DNA of 11,081 nucleotides from Fimbriimonadaceae bacterium. Its GTDB lineage: Bacteria > Armatimonadota > Fimbriimonadia > Fimbriimonadales > Fimbriimonadaceae. Numbering within the stretch: position 1 is the stretch's first letter; each line of letters opens with the position of its first letter. Made by a program: the position numbers and the translations under genes. The stretch lies in NCBI GenBank assembly GCA_014380605.1, contig JACMJO010000034.1:1-11081 (forward strand), read 5' to 3'. Positions 4,877 to 11,081 of the stretch are shown here, piece after piece. The notes under the pieces were generated by a model. The model did not search any database and was not told the DNA's origin. It was given only the letters and a program-made list of their open reading frames with translations.

Positions 4877-7729
4877 ATGAGCAGCAATCTTCGAAAGGTC
4901 ATAGGGGGATTTCTTTATGGAGCCATCTCTGTGGTCGGGGTGCAGGCCCAGTCATGGGAAATCTGTATAAACCCCAACAACAACACGCCATATAGCAATC
5001 CCTACCTTATTGGCTCGGTTGGAAACGACCTCATGTTGGCCACCATGGGATTCGTGGGCACCGTTACATACGGCGGCGCCAACGGCCCATGTTTCGATCC
5101 CGCGATTACCGCAAATGTTCGGGGCCGAATTGGTTTTGCGATTGGCGGCCAAGGGTCAGTGCAGACAAATTTCGACGACAACATGGTGCTCACTTTCGGC
5201 ATGCCTCTTTCGCCGGGAGGCGCTTGGAGCTATGCGACTACTAATACGGTCGATCCTACAACTGGGGTTCGAACGAAGACGCTATTCGGGGCAAACCCGC
5301 TGAATCTGGCATTCGTCGGCGCCAGCGACCGATACATTTATGGCGAAACGGTAAACAATAACATTCGTGCCAGATGTCGGATAGACGTCATCGGCGACGC
5401 CTCAAGAATTCAGTGGACGCTGACCAATGAAACCGCAGCTGCGGTTCCTGTTGGAATATGGTTTGGCCAGTGGATTGAAATGTTCGCCGGCAGTGCCGAT
5501 CCTGCAACTGGCGCTTTCTTCTCTGGCGAGACATTTGGTGACAAGTTGCCCTACATTACTGTCCCGGGTCAAAAGCCGGTGCTGACGGATAGACGGCTCA
5601 TTAGGAGCCAAGATCCGTCGAACTTTCCTGCAACTGCCAGCTTCAACTTTGGACAGACGTCCCCGTATGGTTTGAAGATTGAGAATGGGCCAACGCCGTC
5701 GACAACCAATCCTAGCACTGGACAAAGTGACGCGTCTCAGGCATCGGAAATTGTTTTTGGTAACAGATTGTTCTTGCTGAATGCTTTCAGTGGCGGCGAC
5801 AACAACTTCCCCGACGTTATTATTCCGGATACATTTGTCGGATCTGCCTACATTCAGAAGTTCCCTGAGCAAACCGTTGTCGCCGGTGGTACCAGAACGA
5901 TCGTTCATTACTTCCGAAGCACATGGGGCGAGTCTAACTACGTTCTTCCCTATACTGCGGTTGTAGACGCTCCGAAGTTGGTAGCAACCGAGGATAATGG
6001 CTCGGGGCAAAACACAGCCAACGGACTGTTCAACAACCCCTTCCAGTTCAGGGTTTATATCGACAACGTCGGTGGCTACTCGAACATCGACTCTGGCTTT
6101 ATCCTCAACGACGTGAAGGTCAAGTTGACTTTGCCGACGGGCCTCAACTTTGTCGGATTTCCCACGACAACGCGAAACCGTCAGCTGACCCTATCGCAGG
6201 TTCAGTCGAGGCAGATTCTCTCGGTTGACTTCCCGATCGAGGCAGATGGCATCGAATTTGGCGATCTTCCCTACCAGGTAGATATCACATCGACGCCCGG
6301 TGGTACGAAGCAGATTAAGGGAATCGTTCAAGTTGCGGCGACGCCGCGCTACCGTCTGTACGACGTTGGCGGAAGCCCGACCAGCAACGCGATTACGACT
6401 CCGTTTATCTTTACTGATTCTTCTTGGCCGGTCGTGTTGAACCTAAGTTCGCCCGCCGACTTCCAGGCGTTTGAGTGGGATCCACAGCTTAAGGGCTATG
6501 TGATCTCAACTAGTGCCGCGAGAGGTCGAGGCGTGTTTATCGTTAACAATACGGGAGCAACGCTCTCGAATCCACTGGGCGGCGGTCCGGTGACCCCGCC
6601 GGATACTCCCCCTTTGCCATTCGACAACTCAGGTAGATATCCGATTCAATTGAAGTCGGGTTGGAACCTGATTGGTAACCCCTATAACTATCCGATTACG
6701 ATCGGACAGATCACGGGCGTCTCCGCATCGAACCCGCAGACAAGTCGAACGTGGGCTCAGCTAGTTTCTCAGAACATTGTGAATTCGTTCTTGTCCTACT
6801 GGAATGCTCAAACCCAGAGCTATAAGTTCCTGTCGAAATCGAGCGATAAGATGCTTCCGAACACGGCCTATTGGGTGTTTGTGAACACGACGGCCGACTT
6901 GACGATCAGCTTCCCGCCGGTCTTCGAGCCTGGCCTTCCAGGATCGAGCCGTGCAGCAGACGATTGGACTCAATCGGCAACCCAGTGGAGACTCCAGCTT
7001 GTCGCTCGCACGAACAATGCGATCGATGACCAGAACTACATTGGAGTTACTCAAGACTCAGACCGGGCCAACACGCTCAGAATGATGGAGCCGCCGACGT
7101 CGCCGACTCAAGAGGTTGCGCTATCGATCGAAGGCATGGTGAACAGTCTGCCAGCTCGACTCGCTCAGAATCTGACGGAGAAGCAGGGCAAGCAAGAGTT
7201 CAAGGTCTTCGTACAAGCGAAGAAGGAAGGCGAAGTCAACCTGACTTGGCCGAACCTCAGCACTGTTCCCAAGAACATCCGAGTTCGATTGGTGGACGTA
7301 GCGACGAATGCTTCGCGAGACATGCGCGGTACATCGGGCTATACCTTCAATGCAACTGCTGGCTCGACCCGTGAATTCAAGGTTCAAGTCGATGTGGGCG
7401 GTATTGGCCGCGCACTTATCGGCAATGTGGTTGTGAGCAGAAACGGCGGTCGGGCTGGCGAAGGTGGTTCCCCATCGCCATTCCAGATCAACTACACCTT
7501 GTCTGCATCGGCGAGCACGACAATCAGAATCCTTGGCAGCAATGGTAAGGAAGTCTTCACTGTCACTCGTGGAAGAGCAGACGCTGCTGGCGAGAACACG
7601 GCGACTTGGAATCTGAAGGACAACGCTAATCGCTCAGTTGCTCCCGGCACCTATCGTGTCGAGGTCACTGCCACAACGCCCGAAGGCGACAACGTTCGAA
7701 GGATCGTTCCTGTCAACTTGGTTCGCTAA
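4877..7729 (+). CDS. Large secreted beta-rich protein with FlgD-like C-terminal domain
   Basis: The 950-residue product has a signal peptide (1-24, cleaved at VQA|Q). Residues 25 to about 360 form a beta-rich region of unknown family, with aromatic- and Gly/Asn-rich strands (for example WTLTNETAAAVPVGIWFGQW). Residues about 390-490 look like a CARDB/DUF11-type adhesive beta-sandwich (VYIDNVGGYSN, VKVKLTLPTGLNFVGF). A Pro-rich linker near 575 leads to a segment seen in many secreted proteins of Bacteroidota-like and related diderms: SGWNLIGNPYNYPI (W596), then LSYWNAQTQSYKFL and LPNTAYWVFVN. The C-terminal 85 residues (FQINYTLSASASTTIRIL ... VAPGTYRVEVTA) match FlgD-Ig/C-terminal-sorting type domains. 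It is likely displayed at or released from the cell surface. Strong ribosome binding site, 57 nt after the CsgG-like gene. No catalytic motif seen, so enzyme, S-layer or adhesin roles cannot be told apart. Confidence 0.7.
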   Translation: MSSNLRKVIGGFLYGAISVVGVQAQSWEICINPNNNTPYSNPYLIGSVGNDLMLATMGFVGTVTYGGANGPCFDPAITANVRGRIGFAIGGQGSVQTNFDDNMVLTFGMPLSPGGAWSYATTNTVDPTTGVRTKTLFGANPLNLAFVGASDRYIYGETVNNNIRARCRIDVIGDASRIQWTLTNETAAAVPVGIWFGQWIEMFAGSADPATGAFFSGETFGDKLPYITVPGQKPVLTDRRLIRSQDPSNFPATASFNFGQTSPYGLKIENGPTPSTTNPSTGQSDASQASEIVFGNRLFLLNAFSGGDNNFPDVIIPDTFVGSAYIQKFPEQTVVAGGTRTIVHYFRSTWGESNYVLPYTAVVDAPKLVATEDNGSGQNTANGLFNNPFQFRVYIDNVGGYSNIDSGFILNDVKVKLTLPTGLNFVGFPTTTRNRQLTLSQVQSRQILSVDFPIEADGIEFGDLPYQVDITSTPGGTKQIKGIVQVAATPRYRLYDVGGSPTSNAITTPFIFTDSSWPVVLNLSSPADFQAFEWDPQLKGYVISTSAARGRGVFIVNNTGATLSNPLGGGPVTPPDTPPLPFDNSGRYPIQLKSGWNLIGNPYNYPITIGQITGVSASNPQTSRTWAQLVSQNIVNSFLSYWNAQTQSYKFLSKSSDKMLPNTAYWVFVNTTADLTISFPPVFEPGLPGSSRAADDWTQSATQWRLQLVARTNNAIDDQNYIGVTQDSDRANTLRMMEPPTSPTQEVALSIEGMVNSLPARLAQNLTEKQGKQEFKVFVQAKKEGEVNLTWPNLSTVPKNIRVRLVDVATNASRDMRGTSGYTFNATAGSTREFKVQVDVGGIGRALIGNVVVSRNGGRAGEGGSPSPFQINYTLSASASTTIRILGSNGKEVFTVTRGRADAAGENTATWNLKDNANRSVAPGTYRVEVTATTPEGDNVRRIVPVNLVR

Positions 7730-7744
7730 CGAGGATCGACATCA

Positions 7745-7771
7745 GCGGGGAAGGCACATTGCCTTCCCCGC
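7745..7771 (+). other. Second strong intergenic hairpin without U-tract
   Basis: GCGGGGAAGGC (7745-7755), loop ACATT, and its exact complement (7761-7771) form a perfect 11-bp GC-rich stem. It is followed by ACTTATCTAG, without a T-run. It begins 16 nt after the stop codon of the 950-residue protein gene and 40 nt before the next start. Like the hairpin at 4830-4857 it sits between two genes that look co-transcribed, so a partial-terminator or mRNA-stability role is plausible. Confidence 0.75.
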
Positions 7772-7810
7772 ACTTATCTAGAGGCTCGGCCCGTCCTCAA
7801 AGACAACGCA

Positions 7811-9808
7811 ATGAAGAAGCTCGGATTAATTGCAACCATTGCCCTAGCTTTTGTAGCTACAAGCGCCCTGGCTCAAAATGGCCAGATCCGAAGCATCAAC
7901 GCTTTCCCAACCATGAGTGTGGCCGATGCACGTAGCACCGTCACCATAACGGCACTTGTCGTCAACAGCAAGGGAAACCCCGTCGCAGATGGCACTCAAG
8001 TCACATTTTCGTCAACGCTAGGAAGCTTCCGAAGCGAACTCGTCACTACCCAAGGTGGGCGAGCCCAGGCTATTCTTGTAGCTGGAGGAGTTCCAGGCAC
8101 CGCGATTATCACGGTTCGAACGCCTGGAGCGGCGCCCACAAACTATGAGTTTGAGTTCCTAAGCGATAGAGCCCTCCTGTCTAGCGCCAAGGAGTATGTC
8201 GAGATCGTCGCTCCTGGCTATATGACATTTAGCATGGATGAAAAGATCATCGGTGCGGCTGGCCTGAATCACGGCGTCCACATTCGCTATCGCGATGTTG
8301 AGATCGACGCCGACGACATGCAGCTCAACATTCCCACATATGAGATGCGCTTAAAGAAAGCGAAGATCAAATTCGGCGATCTCGATCAGGAGTTCGACGA
8401 GTGCTATATCAAGCTCAACCAGAGAAAGGGCTATGGCGTCACTACATTTATCGCGCCCACGCCAGTCGGCTTCAAGGGCTTCGGGAATGCGTTTCAGATC
8501 GTCAACGAGGATAAGCCTAGGTATGGGTTGGTGGAGTTCAACTCCAACGGGGTAAAGCCGTACAACAAGAAGATTTCCAGCACGGCGTTTGAATTCACGG
8601 ATTTAAGCGAATCCCTTTCGATGGTCTCAGCCAAGAAGGCAGTCGTTTTCCCCAGAAAGGAAGTCCAGTTCCAAAAGGCAGAAGTTCTCATCGGCGGAGT
8701 AAAGGTCATGAAGCTTCCGCTCTACTCAGTAAGCTTGATGAGCGGCTCTGCCTTGGTCACCGATCAGATCGTCAACGTAAACGACAACCAGCTTGCGATC
8801 GATTACCCCTACTACCTGTCGCTTAAGCCGGGAGAAACGAGCGCTGTGCGGCTCCGAACGGGCCAGAGATACGGCAGGGGATCGACGGCATCCAGAGGCG
8901 TCTTCCTCGACTACGAGATGAGTTGGAATAAGGGCGACGATATGGATGGCGGGCTGACGGTTTCGAGCATCGCCAGAAAAGACTGGAGTATCGGCGTTCG
9001 CCAGTTCTACCGCTTTGACTCTCGTTCGACGGCCAGCGCCTTCCTAGAGATGCCCGCAGGTCGCAACCTGTTTGGGAATCTTAACTACAACCGTCAGTTG
9101 GACGGTTGGAACCTTAGTTTTTACGGGAACGCGAGTCAGGCGCTGACGGGTTCCAAGTTCCAAAGCCAAAGCTACTCGATGGCGCTTGAGCGAGACCCGA
9201 TGAAGGTAGGGAAGCTTCCGATCAAGCTGTTCTACGGCATAACTGCGGACCACAAGACGGCAACCACCACCCTTGGCAACTCAGCCCAGTCCGGCTATGG
9301 CGTCCGGGTGCGCTCGCAACTGAACCCAACGAGAATCGACAACTACTCGACGCTCAACGCTTCCTTCGCGGTGAGTCAACTCGAGGGTCGAAACGTTGCA
9401 CAAGGATTGACCCTCCTTGGCAGTGCGAGCCTTTCTCGGCAACTGGGCAACGCCGCATCGATGGTGGCTACTTACGACTACTCCCAAGATCCGTTTAGCT
9501 CCCAGCTGTTGGGAAGCCATCGACTTAGCCTGCAGGCCTTCTACAATTCGGGTCGAACAGGCTTTACGTTCTTTGGCACAAAGTCGTTGGACCTTGATCG
9601 CTATAGCTACTATGCGGACATGAACTACCGCGTCAGCGGGCTCTGGCGACTGATGGGGTCGTATACGTTTGACAAGTATTTGAACGATTCCTACCTCGAC
9701 TACAACGCGACCATCGCCTATCGATTGGGGATTCGAGAACTGGGACTCACTTGGTCCTACCGCACCAAGCGCTTTGGTATTCAGGTATTTGGTGCGACGC
9801 TTAACTAG
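7811..9808 (+). CDS. Outer-membrane OstA/LptD-like protein with an N-terminal invasin-type Ig domain
   Basis: The 665-residue product has a clean signal peptide (MKKLGLIATIALAFVATSALA|Q, 1-21). Residues 26-105 form a Big_1-type (invasin/intimin) Ig domain: TVTITALVVNSKGNPVADGTQVTF, then GSFRSE and GRAQAILVAGGVPGTAIITV. Residues about 126-300 resemble the OstA/LptA-LptD periplasmic fold of repeated short strands (VHIRYRDVEIDADDMQLN, MRLKKAKIKFGDL) and carry the LptD-like stretch AKKAVVFPRKEVQFQKAEVLIGGVKVMKLPLY. From about 330 to the end, alternating aromatic strands (LFGNLNYNRQLDGWNLSFYG, YSYYADMNYRV) point to an outer-membrane beta-barrel. LptD inserts lipopolysaccharide into the outer leaflet; this protein is shorter than typical LptD (about 780), so a paralogue or special-purpose version is possible. 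It lacks a clear ribosome binding site. The next gene overlaps its end by 17 nt. Confidence 0.7.
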   Translation: MKKLGLIATIALAFVATSALAQNGQIRSINAFPTMSVADARSTVTITALVVNSKGNPVADGTQVTFSSTLGSFRSELVTTQGGRAQAILVAGGVPGTAIITVRTPGAAPTNYEFEFLSDRALLSSAKEYVEIVAPGYMTFSMDEKIIGAAGLNHGVHIRYRDVEIDADDMQLNIPTYEMRLKKAKIKFGDLDQEFDECYIKLNQRKGYGVTTFIAPTPVGFKGFGNAFQIVNEDKPRYGLVEFNSNGVKPYNKKISSTAFEFTDLSESLSMVSAKKAVVFPRKEVQFQKAEVLIGGVKVMKLPLYSVSLMSGSALVTDQIVNVNDNQLAIDYPYYLSLKPGETSAVRLRTGQRYGRGSTASRGVFLDYEMSWNKGDDMDGGLTVSSIARKDWSIGVRQFYRFDSRSTASAFLEMPAGRNLFGNLNYNRQLDGWNLSFYGNASQALTGSKFQSQSYSMALERDPMKVGKLPIKLFYGITADHKTATTTLGNSAQSGYGVRVRSQLNPTRIDNYSTLNASFAVSQLEGRNVAQGLTLLGSASLSRQLGNAASMVATYDYSQDPFSSQLLGSHRLSLQAFYNSGRTGFTFFGTKSLDLDRYSYYADMNYRVSGLWRLMGSYTFDKYLNDSYLDYNATIAYRLGIRELGLTWSYRTKRFGIQVFGATLN

Positions 9809-11081
9809 CGCACTATTCGTCCTGCTTGCCGCTTCTCTTGCCTCGGCAGATGGGTTTGGCCGGTTTGGCTATAAGGAACGTCCTGTTCTTCCGGGGATCG
9901 ACTTGGACCTTGACGGACTCACTTCCCGAACGTCCAGCGCGGACAAGATTTGGTTTGGTGCTCCAGCCAGGCAATGGAAGGCAATCGCCACGTCGGAAAT
10001 TGGACAGACCATTCAGCTAAACGCCCAAGCCCTGGGGCCACAGAAATTACGATACAGCCTTTGGCAATCGGGTATCTCCCTCTACTTTGAGAAAGGACTT
10101 CAGTTCAAAATCGGATCGACCGGGTGCCCCTACCTAACCTGGGCAGAAGGAACAGTTGGCGAAGGCGTGCCGACTCCCGATACGAATTGGGTTCTCATCT
10201 CCTTTCGGACTCCTCAGCCTCCGATCCTGCTGGTCATGGAGTCGGGACAAGGAAGCTATAAGTTTTCAGGCAAAGCTGGAGCTTGGGTTCTCAAGTCGGA
10301 GAAACCGTTTGTCGGATGGGTGAGGGTGATCCAGCCTTTGGGAACGGCTGAAGTAGCGGCGAACAGCGCGGCGGCGCTTGGACAACTTACAAAGCGCGTT
10401 TTTGAGAACGTTTCAATCTGGACACAGGCCGCTCCACTGTCAACTGGCCTGAGCGTGAAGGGCGATGCGACGTCGGTGGAGGCCACTTGGACCTTCGATC
10501 GGCCAGGAGCCATCGTGCCGATTGGGGCGGCGCTCGCAAATCTGGGCGGATACCCCATCAAGATTCTCAGCAAAATCAGGCGCCTCAGCGAGTGGAACGA
10601 CGAGGGTCCGATCGCAGTTTGCGAGGAGCAGATACTCAAGGTGAGGTTTCCGATTCGTCGAGTGCCTCTTGGAAGAAGCCTTGCCTTGGGCAAGCGACCC
10701 ATGGCACTCCTCGGAACGGTCTCGCCGATAGACATTCCCAGCATCACGGAGCTTGCCCTCGAGAACTTAATCGCCGACCGGGACCTTGCTACCTACAAGG
10801 CGGCGGAAGATGCGTTGGCGAGCTATCTTGCCGATGCGGTCTATGCGCTTGAGCCCGTAACTAACCAACAACTACCCTTTACCGCGACCGGAGCCGGAAT
10901 CGACCTCGCGGCCTGTCATGCGCTCTTGATGCAGAGCGCCACCATTAGCAACCAATCTAGTTCGGAGGCAAACTCTCTTCTCACCTCGGTTGTCTGGCGT
11001 CGGGATGCTTATTCGTGGCGGGTTGCGGTGGATGATCCTAATCTTTCGAGGCGGGCCGGAGCTTTGGCCGCGATGGCGGGC
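9792..11081 (+). CDS. Secreted protein of unknown family (start present, end beyond window)
   Basis: The frame beginning at GTG 9792 is open for 430 codons to the window edge with no stop. The start gives a standard signal peptide, MRRLTSALFVLLAASLASA|DGFG, and AGG (9783-9785) lies 6 nt upstream. No ATG or upstream in-frame alternative gives such a signal, so the GTG is favoured. It overlaps the LptD-like gene by 17 nt (9792-9808), which suggests translational coupling. The mature part is a mixed alpha/beta sequence with several aromatic-rich stretches (DKIWFGAPARQW, TNWVLISFRTPQPPILLV, KPFVGWVRVIQPLG), followed by a helical Ala-rich segment (NSAAALGQLTKRVFENVSIW) and a long helix-rich C-terminal part. 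The order of strands reminds me weakly of beta-sandwich modules next to glycoside-hydrolase-like helical domains, but I see no catalytic pair and do not assign a family. Confidence 0.72.
   Translation, partial: MRRLTSALFVLLAASLASADGFGRFGYKERPVLPGIDLDLDGLTSRTSSADKIWFGAPARQWKAIATSEIGQTIQLNAQALGPQKLRYSLWQSGISLYFEKGLQFKIGSTGCPYLTWAEGTVGEGVPTPDTNWVLISFRTPQPPILLVMESGQGSYKFSGKAGAWVLKSEKPFVGWVRVIQPLGTAEVAANSAAALGQLTKRVFENVSIWTQAAPLSTGLSVKGDATSVEATWTFDRPGAIVPIGAALANLGGYPIKILSKIRRLSEWNDEGPIAVCEEQILKVRFPIRRVPLGRSLALGKRPMALLGTVSPIDIPSITELALENLIADRDLATYKAAEDALASYLADAVYALEPVTNQQLPFTATGAGIDLAACHALLMQSATISNQSSSEANSLLTSVVWRRDAYSWRVAVDDPNLSRRAGALAAMAG

Noticed and set aside
10256..10747. Antisense frame of 163 codons and short + frames at 9826 and 10487
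   Set aside because: They overlap the 9792 frame, which has a signal peptide, a plausible start and no stop over 430 codons. None of the alternatives has a recognisable domain or a good start.

Overview
The window reads as a chromosomal segment of a diderm (outer-membrane-bearing) bacterium, entirely coded on the + strand, of moderate GC content and dense gene packing. A four-domain ribosomal protein S1, sigma70-type promoter elements, several Sec signal peptides and an LptD/OstA-like outer-membrane protein fit a free-living Gram-negative lineage. The combination of FlgD-like C-terminal domains, a CsgG-like protein and long secreted beta-rich proteins reminds me of Armatimonadota (Fimbriimonadia). 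That assignment is an inference from protein style, not from any search.

Layout. (1) 1-84: the C-terminal end of an upstream protein, perhaps an FGGY sugar kinase. (2) About 202-2046: ribosomal protein S1 with an unusual acidic Pro/Glu-rich N-terminal extension and a Gly/Arg-rich tail, closed by a perfect-stem intrinsic terminator at 2063-2093. (3) 2107-2652: coaE (dephospho-CoA kinase), starting only 13 nt after that terminator and possibly read from a leaderless transcript. (4) 2653-2681: a near-consensus extended -10 promoter directly abutting the coaE stop codon. (5) 2754-11081 and beyond: a co-directional run of five genes for the cell envelope. These are a 44-codon small ORF that overlaps the next start by one base, a CsgG/FlgT-like exported protein, a 950-residue secreted protein with a FlgD-like C-terminal domain, a protein joining an invasin-type Ig domain to an OstA/LptD-like domain and predicted beta-barrel, and a secreted protein that overlaps its predecessor and runs off the window.

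How they may work together. S1 and CoaE are housekeeping genes. The downstream run looks like one envelope operon. All four large products carry Sec signal peptides, intergenic gaps are short (57 nt, 81 nt) or negative (1 nt and 17 nt overlaps), and one strong promoter precedes them. The two gaps hold strong GC-rich hairpins without a U-tract, which could tune the relative amounts of the cistrons. A working hypothesis is that the CsgG-like and LptD-like proteins are periplasmic or outer-membrane components that assemble, export or anchor the 950-residue secreted protein. The sequence supports the co-location and the domain types, not the mechanism.

I see no tRNA, rRNA, CRISPR array, insertion sequence, integrase or attachment site. 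No stretch over 300 bases lacks a gene.
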